Shown: one piece after another, positions 8,501 to 16,428 of the stretch | Numbering within the stretch: the stretch's first letter is position 1 | How the letters are laid out: every line of letters begins with the position of its first letter | NCBI RefSeq assembly: GCF_003481825.1 | Contig: NZ_QULW01000001.1 | Coordinates: 253,725 to 317,724, forward strand | Length of the DNA stretch: 64,000 nt | Direction: 5' to 3' | Source of the DNA: Clostridium sp. OM02-18AC | GTDB taxonomy: Bacteria; Bacillota; Clostridia; Lachnospirales; Lachnospiraceae | The notes under the pieces: model-generated | The model's database searches: none | What the model saw: the letters and a program-made list of their open reading frames with translations, nothing else | What the model was told of the DNA's origin: nothing | Made by a program: the position numbers and the translations under genes

Positions 8501-9817
8501 TTTTTTAGTGATCCAACGTCGTTTATTCAGGCCAATATCACAGATCCATTTATCAATGGGGTAAAAAACCTTTTGGGGATACACAGTCCATCTACGGTAC
8601 TGCAGGAAATTGGCGGATACACGGTTTCGGGATTTAATCAGGGCGTTGAAAATGGCCAGGCTTCTACGCAAAACGTTGTGCAGTCATGGGCGCAGGGGGT
8701 GGCCAACTGGTTTTCACAAAAGCTTGGAATCAGCAGCGGCAACTCCACAGAAGCCCAGAACTGGGCGAACAGCACTATGACTGGATACAATAATGCAGTA
8801 AATGTAAATTACACGAAGTCACAGTCCGTCATGGAAAAATGGGCTGATAACGTAAGAAAGTGGTTTGTTGCTTCCGGAAGCAGCAAAGGTGTCAATAAGG
8901 AATCCTGGCAGAAGTTTGCGGATGATGTAATTAAGGCATATGCAACTGAAATATCATCTAAGCATGTGGAAACGCAGGAGCCGACAGAGACATGGGCCTC
9001 TAACATCCGAAAATGGTTTACGGGAGAAAATGAAACGCAAGGAGTAAATGAGCCATCCTGGCAGAAATTTGCAGCTGATATCATCAAAGGATTTGCTGAA
9101 AAGATCACTGGAAGCCACTCTGAAACGCAGAGCCCAATGGAACAATGGGCTGCAGATGTGAAGACATGGTTTTGGGGCGATAGCAATCTGAATGGTACTG
9201 GTGGAATGTATGATGCATTTTACAATATGGCCAGACGGATTAACGAAGGTTTTGCAAATGGTATTTCTGATTTCGCTTATATGGCAAAGGAGGCAATACG
9301 CAGATGGGCTCAGGAAGCGATGGAAGAGGCGGAAGATGAATTTGACATCAATTCACCTTCTAAAGAGTTTCATACGATTGCGGAATATGTAGTGCGTGGC
9401 TTTAACAATGGTATTTCAGATATGGCAAAGACTTCACGGAGTACGGTTCAGAGCTGGCTCGATGGTGTGCTTGATGTATTTGATGGCGTGGAAGTAAATC
9501 TGCCGGTGGGAGTAGATCTGCCTAATGCGGCATCGTATTTACCACGCATAGCGACGGGAAGTATTGTGCCACCGCGTGCAGGTGCTGCTTCTGCATCTGC
9601 GAGAAGTGCACCTGGTATCGATCAGGAGGAAGCGTTTGGCCAATTGCTGAGAAAAATGGATGATTTTATGTCTGGATTGCAGGAAACGGACGGAAAACCA
9701 ATGCAGATTGTACTGAATTTAAACGGAAACCTTGCTGCCCTTGCAAGGATTCTTAAACCGGAACTGGATAAAGAGGCATCGCGGCGAGGCGTAAGCCTTG
9801 TGGTTGTGGGAGGTTAA
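5567..9817 (+). CDS. Tape measure protein, 1416 aa
   Basis: This is the longest gene of the prophage; its length sets tail length and the protein is the assembly core of the tail. Residues 1-450 are charged coiled coil, including a run rich in Ala/Glu/Lys around 265-320. Residues 455-550 are hydrophobic. Residues about 630-890 hold roughly ten copies of a xDWxxxGxxxxxGhxG motif. Three HSPS/NSPS-type motifs occur near 954, 1005 and 1259, typical of tape measures. Residues 1080-1210 contain three repeats of about 53 residues beginning with W-A-x-N-x-R-K-W-F-like segments. The start has GAGGTGG 8 bases upstream. No lytic domain was recognised. Confidence 0.92.
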   Translation: MADGSLKFDTKIDTGEFDKSIANLSKAVERFSAAVDKLSGKITNGFQGAGTAVQETGEKAAEASKGVESIGAAADEAKDHVKDLQKQMENIKVEQNPGGEPLSDAESAKSKVVPIENPDAYGYDKSAMEFVEQYGQQAEQSGEKVNEFRQEIDGLKGQMKQLESQGMYFGDEEYDKAYLKLQKVEQALKDYKKELVSPTLDANPFGTDSMSGKILDLQTRMQKLAESGKGLGDAEYDKLYRKLAIAKEEAKNYAAELAKTPAMIEKENQLLAEKQAKEEAAAQKEAQRQAAAKAKEDAKIAAEEKTLQVKRAAEVQEALEQQRLEGIAQAAQVSASKVVKLREELAQLNARQADLGKAGLGLGYQEYDTNARKIAAITARLNEYKTHLNQSGKAGSKFAAITKAGFGMAEKAVMKFGKSAGNDLAKKAGQAVGNLKNLGKASGSVSKSVLKLSNMFKLMLIRMAMREAIQAAKEGFENLVQYSAGANKSMSELSSGTTYLKNSFAAAFAPILSIVAPPLTTIINLLATAVSWVNQFFAALGGATSFVRAKKVNEDYAKSLKKTGGAASSAGKEAKKALAPFDDLVQIQRETESSGGGGRASGADPSQMFETAVIDKGISDFANELKSLWDAGDWEGIGKLLGEKINEQVEKWTDYISWDNVGDEITAFVLAFTTLFNSLVATINWYNIGVLMGTGINTLAHTLYLLLTQIDWQMLGAALALGLNGMVHTVDWDLFGRVLGAYMQAKIAGLYGFVTTADWASIGKAMGTGLNGIIAEIDWAMLGLDFALGLSGLFSVADNFATTYDWSGFGSSLALSMSMFFQNFDWAGAGTAISDIVLGILTALLLFLTETDWWAFGEGVATSIESIDWSTVASRFFAVIGAAFGGFAAFLGGLLSDGVTAAKEYFQGKIEECGGDVVAGILKGIIDGMLGIGNWIVTNIFKPFIDGFKAAFGIHSPSTVMAEMGQYLWEGFCNGIKEFFSDPTSFIQANITDPFINGVKNLLGIHSPSTVLQEIGGYTVSGFNQGVENGQASTQNVVQSWAQGVANWFSQKLGISSGNSTEAQNWANSTMTGYNNAVNVNYTKSQSVMEKWADNVRKWFVASGSSKGVNKESWQKFADDVIKAYATEISSKHVETQEPTETWASNIRKWFTGENETQGVNEPSWQKFAADIIKGFAEKITGSHSETQSPMEQWAADVKTWFWGDSNLNGTGGMYDAFYNMARRINEGFANGISDFAYMAKEAIRRWAQEAMEEAEDEFDINSPSKEFHTIAEYVVRGFNNGISDMAKTSRSTVQSWLDGVLDVFDGVEVNLPVGVDLPNAASYLPRIATGSIVPPRAGAASASARSAPGIDQEEAFGQLLRKMDDFMSGLQETDGKPMQIVLNLNGNLAALARILKPELDKEASRRGVSLVVVGG

Positions 9818-9818
9818 T

Positions 9819-10220
9819 ATGGGACAACCAGTGTTTTTACTTGATGGAAAGGAATATAACGTAGAAGTAGAGCATGATTCTCTTGAACGCAGCTTTTCGG
9901 TTACTGATACAGACCAGTCCGGTCGTACGTTGGATTATACGATGGACAGGGATATTATCGGGACATTTTATAACTATACGATGAAGATTTATCCCAAAAC
10001 AGCTGATATGGCATCATACAATGCTTTTTATGATGCCATATCAGATCCGGCATACGAAAGCCATACCATGACATTTCCTTACGGAGATGAAACCTTGACA
10101 TTTCAGGCCTATGTTAGCCAGGGAAAAGATAAGCTTCGAATCCGCAACGGGAAGAATTATTGGGGCCAGAGTGGATTATCTCTTACCTTTACTGCAATGG
10201 CTCCGCAGAGGAGGCGCTAA
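9819..10220 (+). CDS. Distal tail-like protein
   Basis: The 133-residue protein starts at ATG9819, one base after the tape measure stop, with GGGAGG ending 5 bases upstream inside the tape measure gene. It contains FLLDGKEYNVEVEHDSLERSF, YNYTMKIYPKTADMASY and a C-terminal strand NYWGQSGLSLTFTAMAP. Position directly after the tape measure and the small all-beta character fit the N-terminal ring domain of distal tail (Dit) proteins, which join tube to baseplate. The short length means it lacks a carbohydrate-binding arm. The role is inferred from position. Confidence 0.6.
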   Translation: MGQPVFLLDGKEYNVEVEHDSLERSFSVTDTDQSGRTLDYTMDRDIIGTFYNYTMKIYPKTADMASYNAFYDAISDPAYESHTMTFPYGDETLTFQAYVSQGKDKLRIRNGKNYWGQSGLSLTFTAMAPQRRR

Positions 10221-10222
10221 GG

Positions 10223-12319
10223 ATGAAGTGGGATGTCAGTATCAATCAAAATGGTCAGCAGCCGTATTCGGACACAGAGAATTTGTTAAATTACGAAACC
10301 TGTATGAATCCGTATGCATATTGTCTGCCCCACTACGCAAAAATGACAGAGGATTTTGTGAATGCTCCGGAAGTGTTGCATAGTGGGGAAAATGGTTTTA
10401 TCAGTACTGCATTGAGTGATGAGAATGGAAATTTTGCAGAACAGCCGTTGATAATCATTACATTTGACCGGTTAAAATCCAGCAATGGCATGAACATGGT
10501 TTTTAACCGGGCTTCGGGGGATTATGCAAACGCTTTAAAAATAAGCTGGTACAAAGATGATACTCTTGTGCATGAAAAGGAGTTTATTCCTGACGGAGTG
10601 GACTACTTTTGTAAAGAGCAGGTTTCTTTGTTTAATAAAATACAAATTGTTTTTTACAGCACGAATCGGCCATATCGGTATCTCTGGTTGTCTGTTATGA
10701 AAATTCAGAGAATGACGGACACAGGAGGATTAAAAATTGTTTATGACGATATCGCACTTGGGGCATCGGAAGACAGCACGGCAGCTGCAGACGACAAAGA
10801 GTATTATGTAGATCTGCAGAACTTGAAAGACGGAATAGAATTTCCTGATTATGCCCTGTGTTTGCCACGTTATGTAAAGATGGACGGCAGTTATAGCAAT
10901 GTCCCAGAAGAACTTACGGACATGGGATATGTCAGTGACAGTATTTCGGATGATAAAGGCGTTTTTTCTGATCCGCCATGTCTGGTGTTTACCTTTACGC
11001 AAAATTATTCCAGTGTGGGAATCACATTGCGGTTTAATGATTATTCTGGAGATTACTGCAGCAAGGTCAGAATCAGATGGTACAGAAATGAAGAACTGAT
11101 TGCGGAAGAGATCTATACTCCGAATTCGGCTGATTATTTCTGCTATGGAGTGGTTGATTATTACAACCGGGTGGAGATTTATTTCCTGGAAACAAGTAAA
11201 CCATGTAGAAATGTATTTCTTACTAGAATTATCTGGGGCTTAATCCGGGTTTTTAAGGATGACGAAATTGAAGATATAAACTGCCTCATGGAGTTAAATC
11301 CAATATCAGAAGAAGTCAGCATCAATACCATGGATTACACACTGCGCAGCAAATCAGAATACGCCTTTGAGTTTCAGAAAAGGCAAAAACAGACGCTGTA
11401 TTTTGATGAGACAATTCTGGGAATCTTTTATCTGAAGGACGGAAAGCAGCTGGGCGCCAAAAGGTACACGGTCGAAACTCAGGATATTGTTGGGGTCCTG
11501 GATAATAATTCCTTCATGGGAGGAATATATCAGGAAGCTCTGACATCGGATGTTCTGGACAGCATTATGCAGGGAGAAAATGTGGATTATTTCTTAGATG
11601 ATGCTTTTGCAGATACAAAGATAAGCGGTTATCTTTCAATCATGTCCAAAAGAAATGCGTTGCAGCAGTTAGCTTTTGCGATCGGAGCTCTGGTTGATAC
11701 AAGCTATGACAGAAAATTGTATCTTTATCCACAGCAAAAAGATTTATCAGGAGAGTTTACTGAGCGAGATATCAGACTGGGCTTAACTGTAAATCACACG
11801 GATATTGTAAGTGGTGTGCGGCTTTATGTGCACACCTACAGTGAAGGAACTGAGGTGTCAGAACTCTATAAGGGACTGCTGGATGGAACAACGAGACTGG
11901 AGTTTTCAGAGCCATACCATAGTTTGAGCATAACAAACGGAGTGATAGATGAGTGTGGAGTAAATTATGCGTGTATTACAGGCAGTGGCGAAGAAGTGGT
12001 TTTATCCGGAACGAAGTATAACCACAGTACCCAGTGTATTGTGAAAGAAAATCCTAAAATCACACAGAACAAAAATATTGCTGAGGTGAAGGAAGCTACA
12101 TTGGTGACGGCCGGAAATGCACAGGACGTTTTGAACCGGGTTTATGATTACTATGCCGGAAATGAGACCATCAGTTTCAAGGCAGCTATCGAGGATCAGG
12201 AACTTGGAAACTGTGTGAGAGTATCGACCGGATTTAAGGGAGTTATGACTGGTAATATTACAAAGCTGGATTTTAAATTTTCCAGAAGAAAAATAACTGC
12301 GGAGGTAACTGTGAAATGA
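10223..12319 (+). CDS. Baseplate / tail-associated protein with duplicated module
   Basis: The 698-residue protein starts at ATG10223 with GGAGGCGCTAAGG before it. It has two tandem copies of a beta-sandwich-like module, about residues 15-165 and 196-340. Both carry YALCLPxYxKM-type openings, F(T/D)xxxSSxGhxhxFNxxSGDYxxxhxhxWYxxxxLhxExxhxPxxxDYFC cores, and IxhxhYxTxxPxRxhhLxxIxxG ends. The C-terminal half (residues 340-698) is the likely Tal/gp18-like baseplate hub (DDNSFMGGIYQE, ADTKISGYLSIMSKRNALQQLAFAIGA, TEVTVK). That segment order matches siphovirus tail-associated proteins binding Dit. The ATG of the next gene overlaps its stop. Confidence 0.7.
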   Translation: MKWDVSINQNGQQPYSDTENLLNYETCMNPYAYCLPHYAKMTEDFVNAPEVLHSGENGFISTALSDENGNFAEQPLIIITFDRLKSSNGMNMVFNRASGDYANALKISWYKDDTLVHEKEFIPDGVDYFCKEQVSLFNKIQIVFYSTNRPYRYLWLSVMKIQRMTDTGGLKIVYDDIALGASEDSTAAADDKEYYVDLQNLKDGIEFPDYALCLPRYVKMDGSYSNVPEELTDMGYVSDSISDDKGVFSDPPCLVFTFTQNYSSVGITLRFNDYSGDYCSKVRIRWYRNEELIAEEIYTPNSADYFCYGVVDYYNRVEIYFLETSKPCRNVFLTRIIWGLIRVFKDDEIEDINCLMELNPISEEVSINTMDYTLRSKSEYAFEFQKRQKQTLYFDETILGIFYLKDGKQLGAKRYTVETQDIVGVLDNNSFMGGIYQEALTSDVLDSIMQGENVDYFLDDAFADTKISGYLSIMSKRNALQQLAFAIGALVDTSYDRKLYLYPQQKDLSGEFTERDIRLGLTVNHTDIVSGVRLYVHTYSEGTEVSELYKGLLDGTTRLEFSEPYHSLSITNGVIDECGVNYACITGSGEEVVLSGTKYNHSTQCIVKENPKITQNKNIAEVKEATLVTAGNAQDVLNRVYDYYAGNETISFKAAIEDQELGNCVRVSTGFKGVMTGNITKLDFKFSRRKITAEVTVK

Positions 12320-12729
12320 GTACAGTGTTAGATACATTGATTACTGACCGGACAGCAGCTGATGTTGCTGCAGATCTGGATAAAGTGTATGCGGATTACA
12401 TATGCCTGAACCGCGTGGAACAGGCCTGTGCACAGCTTGCGGAGTATTTTCATGTTGACATTCAGACAAAAGAGTGGAAGATGGAGGATTTCCGGACAGA
12501 TAAGGAAATGGATCGTTTACTGGAGAACATCAAAATTTTGCGTGCCGCCTATTTTACAAAATCCGGAACTCCGCCGACGCCTGTAAAGATAACGTATGGA
12601 AGTATTTATCAGGCAAATAACATTGAACAAATCTTAAAGGATCTGGGTGATATGTACTATAACATGCTGAGTGGAAGAAAGCACTTGGCATTCAGGCTTG
12701 GAACTGCAGCTTTAGGAAACAGGAGGTGA
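12316..12729 (+). CDS. Phage tail-region protein, 137 aa
   Basis: The 137-residue, mostly helical protein begins at ATG12316, overlapping the previous stop by 4 bases. The start MSTVLDTLITDRTAADV is a pattern seen in Clostridia phage baseplate/fibre clusters, where the TxITDRTxxDV phrase often opens collar-like or fibre-attachment proteins (memory-based). It has a helix around residues 25-50 with Cys and Leu, and a Pro-rich turn (GTPPTP). No enzyme motif is visible. Its place between hub and fibre genes suggests a linker or fibre-attachment role. Confidence 0.55.
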   Translation: MSTVLDTLITDRTAADVAADLDKVYADYICLNRVEQACAQLAEYFHVDIQTKEWKMEDFRTDKEMDRLLENIKILRAAYFTKSGTPPTPVKITYGSIYQANNIEQILKDLGDMYYNMLSGRKHLAFRLGTAALGNRR

Positions 12730-12735
12730 TTGTAT

Positions 12736-13182
12736 TTGCTAAAAACAAACTATAAGGAAGATGTGTTTGAAGGCAATCGAAAGTATAGGCTAATCAGTGA
12801 TGCGGATGGAACTATAGAAATAGTGGATGCCACCACATACACCCAGGAAGGCGATTCCTTTGGGGCGAATGACATCAACGCAACCAACGCAGCCGTTAAC
12901 CGCCAGGAGCATGTCACGTTGATTACCCTCACAGCAGCTAAATGGATTGGTGATGCGACGCCATATGAGCAGACGGTAGCGGTTGATGGTGTTACTGCTG
13001 AGGATAACCCGATGCTGGTAAGTGCCTTGGAAGATGGAGCCGATCTGGCCACGCAAAAAGCATACAGCAAGGCATTTGGAATACTGGCATCTGGGACCGG
13101 TACAACGGCAGACGGTAGCGTGACGTTTAAGGTTTATAAAAAGCCGACTACGGATTTTACAGCCGGTTTGAGAGGAGTGTGA
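12736..13182 (+). CDS. Phage tail-region protein, 148 aa
   Basis: A TTG start at 12736 is preferred because AGGAGG (12721-12726) is 9 bases upstream; TTG12730 in the same frame is too close at 3 bases. The protein begins MLKTNYKEDVFEG and has many beta-prone segments, e.g. YRLISDADGTIEIVDATTYTQEG and VNRQEHVTLITLTAAKWIG, with KVYKKPTTDF at the C-terminus. It sits directly before the fibre gene, suggesting a tail fibre connector. No family is recognised. Confidence 0.55.
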   Translation: MLKTNYKEDVFEGNRKYRLISDADGTIEIVDATTYTQEGDSFGANDINATNAAVNRQEHVTLITLTAAKWIGDATPYEQTVAVDGVTAEDNPMLVSALEDGADLATQKAYSKAFGILASGTGTTADGSVTFKVYKKPTTDFTAGLRGV

Positions 13183-13186
13183 TATT

Positions 13187-14542
13187 ATGGGCAAGGTTTT
13201 AGCATCCGGCGGAGGTGGCGGCAGTACAGGATCAGATGACTGCACTGCTGGTAAAGCCCAGGTCCTTGCAGGGTACACGGCAGTTACCAGTGATTCCGAA
13301 GATGAGGCTGTGACTGGTACTATGCCGAATAACGGAGAGCAGAGCGCCACGTTAAAATGTGGTCAGAGTAAGCAGATTCCAGCAGGATACACAACCGGCG
13401 GGACGGTGACGGCGGTAAGCCTGGCATCGCAGACCGTAGGTGATGCCACCGCCGCGTATATTTACAAAGGAAAAACTGCATGGGTAAACGGAAGCAAATT
13501 AAGCGGCAATATGACTTGTCAATCCGTACTGTCTTTTAGCGTTGCCGCCTACAGCACATCACAGGTTCTTGCCACTTGGAAAAATCCGTCAATGGGACCT
13601 TTTTCCGGAGTTATCATTTGCGCAAAAACAGGCGGCTATCCAACAAGCATCCATGACAGCCGGGTATATACGGGTGTTGGTAATAATGCAGCGGCTAATG
13701 GGACAAGCAGTGTAATAATTAGTGGATTGACGCCTGGAACAACCTACTATTTCTGCATCTGGGCCTATACAACCTGTAGTGCCGGAGATTTTTACAGCGG
13801 ATGTTTACAGGCAACATGTGCACCTACAGCTAGTGGGCGTAAGGCGTTCACAGCATCAGAAATCTTTAATGTGCCAGCTGGTGTAAGATCTATTAACATT
13901 TTTGCTGTTGGTGGTGGTAGCGGTTGTACATATGGGTCTTCAACGGTCGGCGGCGGTGGTGGCGCTGGTGGATGTACAGCATATACAAACAATATTCCTG
14001 TAAATCCGGGAGATCAAATTGCAATTAATGTAGGTGCCGGTGGAATTGGTGGAACAAACGCCAATTGTGGCGCGTCTAATGCTACTAAAGCCGGAACAAT
14101 TCTTGTAAGTGCTTCTGGTGGAGGAATTAATGAGCCTAGTGGATCGAATAGGTCATATGGTCGCAATGGTGGCTCTGGCGGAGGTCATGGTAACGGATCT
14201 GGTTATAAGACAGCCTGCAATGGTGGCGCCGATGGTTCAAATGGAGGTGGTGCAGGACAGTTTAATGCTACGTCAATTTTTGGCCGCGGACAAGGAACTA
14301 CAACAAGAGAATTTGGAAATCCTAATGGAACACTTTATGCCGGAGGCGGTGGTGGTGGTGGTTGCCCAAAGCAAATCTATGGTCAAGGATATGGCGGTGC
14401 CGGAGGCGGAGGAAATGGTTACTTTGGTGGTTCTGGACCTACTGCCGGATCTGTTGGAACAGGTGGAGGTGGTTGCGGTGCCGCAAGTATTAACATAGCT
14501 GGCGCTTCAGGAGGTTCCGGTGCCGTAGTAATAACATGGTAA
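13187..14542 (+). CDS. Tail fibre / receptor-binding protein with Gly-rich tip
   Basis: The 451-residue protein has an N-terminal GGGGGS linker, a segment AYIYKGKTAWVNGSKLSG at about residues 88-105 (a motif repeated in many phage fibres), then a fibronectin III-like domain about 112-212 (ATWKNPSMGPFSGVIICAK, TSSVIISGLTPGTTYYFCIW). Residues 238-451 are extremely Gly-rich, with repeated GGGG blocks and SGGSGAVVITW at the end. This matches the glycine-rich tip of Gp38-type adhesins and Clostridia phage fibres, which contact the host receptor. The start at ATG13187 has GAGAGGAG upstream. Gly-rich coding DNA gives it visibly skewed composition (GGTGGT runs). Confidence 0.8.
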   Translation: MGKVLASGGGGGSTGSDDCTAGKAQVLAGYTAVTSDSEDEAVTGTMPNNGEQSATLKCGQSKQIPAGYTTGGTVTAVSLASQTVGDATAAYIYKGKTAWVNGSKLSGNMTCQSVLSFSVAAYSTSQVLATWKNPSMGPFSGVIICAKTGGYPTSIHDSRVYTGVGNNAAANGTSSVIISGLTPGTTYYFCIWAYTTCSAGDFYSGCLQATCAPTASGRKAFTASEIFNVPAGVRSINIFAVGGGSGCTYGSSTVGGGGGAGGCTAYTNNIPVNPGDQIAINVGAGGIGGTNANCGASNATKAGTILVSASGGGINEPSGSNRSYGRNGGSGGGHGNGSGYKTACNGGADGSNGGGAGQFNATSIFGRGQGTTTREFGNPNGTLYAGGGGGGGCPKQIYGQGYGGAGGGGNGYFGGSGPTAGSVGTGGGGCGAASINIAGASGGSGAVVITW

Positions 14543-14554
14543 AGGAGAACGAAA

Positions 14555-14878
14555 ATGATTGTACATGAAATATTTGCACAGGTTCTTAACGGTGAGGTAA
14601 AAAACATCATTGTCTGCAACAACTATCCAACAGCCGATTACCTGACAAAATGTGTCTATGGAAGTGAAGCTTTTGCAGTCGATTGTTTGCAGTATGCCTG
14701 TGGCATCGGGGATAAGTACCGCGATGGAACATTTTACCGAGTAGGTGAGGACGGCACAGAGACGGCTATCCCCTACGCGCCCACCCAGGAACAGCAGGTG
14801 GAAACATTGCAGGCAGAAAACAACGAACTGACGCTTGCTATGGCTGATCTGATTGGAGGTGGAACGAATGCTGAGTAA
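14555..14878 (+). CDS. Small protein after tail fibre, possible fibre chaperone
   Basis: The 107-residue protein starts at ATG14555 with AAAGGAG 8 bases upstream. It starts IVHEIFAQVLNGEVKNIIVCNNY and ends in a heptad-rich stretch QQVETLQAENNELTLAMADLI. The N-terminal opening (short strand then GEVxNIIVxxN) is typical of small proteins found after fibres in Clostridia phages, often called tail fibre assembly or just hypothetical. Its 3' end overlaps the next small gene by 11 bases in another frame. The role is inferred from position. Confidence 0.6.
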   Translation: MIVHEIFAQVLNGEVKNIIVCNNYPTADYLTKCVYGSEAFAVDCLQYACGIGDKYRDGTFYRVGEDGTETAIPYAPTQEQQVETLQAENNELTLAMADLIGGGTNAE

Positions 14879-15014
14879 CATTCAGAAAAACATTATCCTG
14901 CGTGCGGTGAGAATCCGGCTGTTAGAGGGCGAGGAGTTAGACGATATTTTGCAGTCGTATACGAAACTTACATATGCGGAAAGAGAAGAAATTAAGGCCC
15001 TTTTAGGGGCATAA
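14868..15014 (+). CDS. Small phage protein, 48 aa
   Basis: The 48-residue protein starts at ATG14868 inside the end of the upstream gene; GGAGGTGG (14854-14861) is a strong ribosome site 6 bases before it. It reads MLSNIQKNIILRAVRIR, then EGEELDDILQSYTKL and ends EIKALLGA. It is probably two short helices. The position equals that of the short XkdX-like proteins found after phage tail fibres, which also end in an LxxxG-type helix, but the sequence itself is not clearly XkdX. Function unknown. Confidence 0.6.
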   Translation: MLSNIQKNIILRAVRIRLLEGEELDDILQSYTKLTYAEREEIKALLGA

Positions 15015-15061
15015 CCTTTTAATCATCGGAGCCATTCGTTAAATGGCAGAAAGGACTACAC

Positions 15062-15265
15062 ATGAGTATCAAGCACAGAACCGAAACCCCGAACATCCCT
15101 TACGGCCCGGCAACCGGAGTACCGACTCCGAAACCGCACAATGAGGTGTTAAGCACCGGCCCGGATCACGAGTACCGCAATGACAGCACACCGGGTACCG
15201 CAGATCATGCAGAGCCGAGACACGTGCAGGGCGGCCCTGGTCATAAGGAGTGTGACCACGAGTAA
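15062..15265 (+). CDS. Small polar phage protein, 67 aa
   Basis: The 67-residue protein is rich in Pro, His, Gly and Asp, with no hydrophobic core (IPYGPATGVPTPKPHNE, GGPGHKECDHE), so it is probably disordered. AGAAAGGA ends about 7 bases before ATG15062. The 47 bases before it contain a GCCATT/AATGGC hairpin at roughly 15030-15046. It lies between fibre and holin genes; similar polar proteins in that place are unnamed. The function cannot be told. Confidence 0.5.
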   Translation: MSIKHRTETPNIPYGPATGVPTPKPHNEVLSTGPDHEYRNDSTPGTADHAEPRHVQGGPGHKECDHE

Positions 15266-15274
15266 AGGAGATTT

Positions 15275-15628
15275 ATGATGGTATCATTGATTTTGCAGTA
15301 CATAGTCACGCACTGGGTTGCGTGGCTTTTTGCGGCTATCTCCGGCATCCTGGGCGCAGCTTATCGCAGATTGTCCAAGCAGCTCAAAGCAGAGCAGATA
15401 AAAGCGCGGTCTATCAATGCTGCAGTGCTGGCCCTGCTCCACGACAGGCTGTACCAGGCTTGTCAGTTTTATTTAAAACGGGGATTTTGCACGCTTGAAG
15501 ACCGGGACAATTTGGAGTACATGTTTAAGCCTTACAAGGCCCTTGGCGGGAATGGAACCGGCGAAGAACTGTATAACAGATGCCTGGCATTGCCGTACGA
15601 ATCAGCAGAAAGAGAGGATAAGAAATGA
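15275..15628 (+). CDS. Single-TM lysis-region protein, 117 aa
   Basis: The 117-residue protein has one N-terminal transmembrane segment (about residues 4-28, VSLILQYIVTHWVAWLFAAISG) followed by a soluble helical domain with RGFCTLEDRDNLEYMFKPYKALGGNGTGEELY. The 'LGGNGTGxxLY' phrase is shared by small proteins beside holins in many Firmicutes phages. TAAAGGAG ends 8 bases before the first ATG. It overlaps the holin gene by 4 bases, so it is probably a holin partner or antiholin. That function is inferred from topology and context. Confidence 0.65.
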   Translation: MMVSLILQYIVTHWVAWLFAAISGILGAAYRRLSKQLKAEQIKARSINAAVLALLHDRLYQACQFYLKRGFCTLEDRDNLEYMFKPYKALGGNGTGEELYNRCLALPYESAEREDKK

Positions 15629-15951
15629 ACATGAATGACGTGCTGCAGTATGCAGCGTATGTATTGGTGGCCATCGGTGTGATGGCTTTTTTAGTATCCG
15701 TAATCACGCAGGTAATCAAAGAGCTTCCATGCTTTAAGCAGATTCCGACTGCTGTGGTCGTGATTGTGCTGAGCCTGGTCCTCTGCCCGGCGGCACTAGT
15801 GGCGTTGCTGACCTGGATGTCAAAGCCGGTTACCTGGTATCTGATTTTTGCGTGTATGATTGCAGCCTTTATTGTGGCACTGGTTGCAATGGACGGTTGG
15901 GAGCGCGTTGCTGAGATCTGGCAGCGGACAAAATACAGCGACAAACACTGA
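15625..15951 (+). CDS. Phage holin-like protein, 3 TM
   Basis: The 108-residue protein has three clear hydrophobic segments at about residues 9-29, 40-63 and 70-92, and a charged C-terminus (RVAEIWQRTKYSDKH). Size, topology and place in the lysis cassette match class I-type phage holins, which permeabilise the membrane so the endolysin can leave. ATG15625 overlaps the upstream stop (ATGA). The stop at 15949-15951 is followed at once by an exceptionally long anti-16S complement. Confidence 0.75.
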   Translation: MNMNDVLQYAAYVLVAIGVMAFLVSVITQVIKELPCFKQIPTAVVVIVLSLVLCPAALVALLTWMSKPVTWYLIFACMIAAFIVALVAMDGWERVAEIWQRTKYSDKH

Positions 15952-15952
15952 G

Positions 15953-15966
15953 AGGAGGTGATCCAG
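15953..15966 (+). promoter_or_regulatory. 14-nt Shine-Dalgarno matching the whole 16S 3' tail
   Basis: AGGAGGTGATCCAG is perfectly complementary to the conserved 3' end of bacterial 16S rRNA (CUGGAUCACCUCCU). No ATG, GTG or TTG lies at normal spacing: the GTG inside the match (15958) is covered by the duplex, and the next in-frame GTG is at 15988. A 14-bp palindrome TTGCGATATCGCAA follows at 16006-16019. It may be a ribosome-loading or standby site for the gene at 16069. Confidence 0.45.
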
Positions 15967-16068
15967 ATATCTCCCGCGGCGGCCCGGGTGACGGTCGCCA
16001 TACTGTTGCGATATCGCAATGGGTGGTTTAAGCGCTATATTAATTTAAAAAGAAAAGAGGACAAAACC

Positions 16069-16335
16069 ATGATGAAATTAAGTGAAACTGTAGAAGCAAT
16101 GAATAGCACTGATTACAAAGAAAGATTTAAGGCTGAGTATAATCAGCTGGCAATCAGATATTACGGACTGCGCGGTATGCTCGATAAGCAGGATGCCGGT
16201 ACGCTTCCGTTTAAGCCGACCTGTCCAAGAAGCACCTATAATATGCAGTTGACTGCAATGACGGATTATCTTGCGGTGCTTGAAGCCAGGGCGGTTATGG
16301 AGGGTGTTGAGCTTGACGACGTAAGCTGCAAATAA
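16069..16335 (+). CDS. Small accessory phage protein, crAss001_48-related type
   Basis: The 88-residue protein starts at the first of two adjacent ATGs, with AAAGAGGA about 7-9 bases upstream. The phrase NSTDYKERFKAEYNQLAIRY, then L..AGTLPFKPTCPRSTYNMQ and a final LAVLEARAVMEGVEL, belongs to a widespread family in gut phages and integrative elements, where it is listed as crAss001_48-related. Function is not established. An in-frame extension to GTG15958 exists but would start inside the long Shine-Dalgarno match, so the short form is preferred. Confidence 0.7.
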   Translation: MMKLSETVEAMNSTDYKERFKAEYNQLAIRYYGLRGMLDKQDAGTLPFKPTCPRSTYNMQLTAMTDYLAVLEARAVMEGVELDDVSCK

Positions 16336-16400
16336 AGTAAATGCAACAGAAATCATGTAGAATATTGACATAAAATATGATATGATGTAAGAGCTGCCGA

Positions 16401-16420
16401 ACCTCCAGCAGAAAGGAGGT
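16401..16420 (+). promoter_or_regulatory. Hairpin hiding the toxin ribosome-binding site
   Basis: ACCTCC (16401-16406) pairs perfectly with GGAGGT (16415-16420), the ribosome site of the toxin at 16429. Sequestration of the start region in a 5' stem-loop is the known way Fst/TxpA-type toxin mRNAs delay translation. Confidence 0.6.
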
Positions 16421-16428
16421 GTGCGTCC

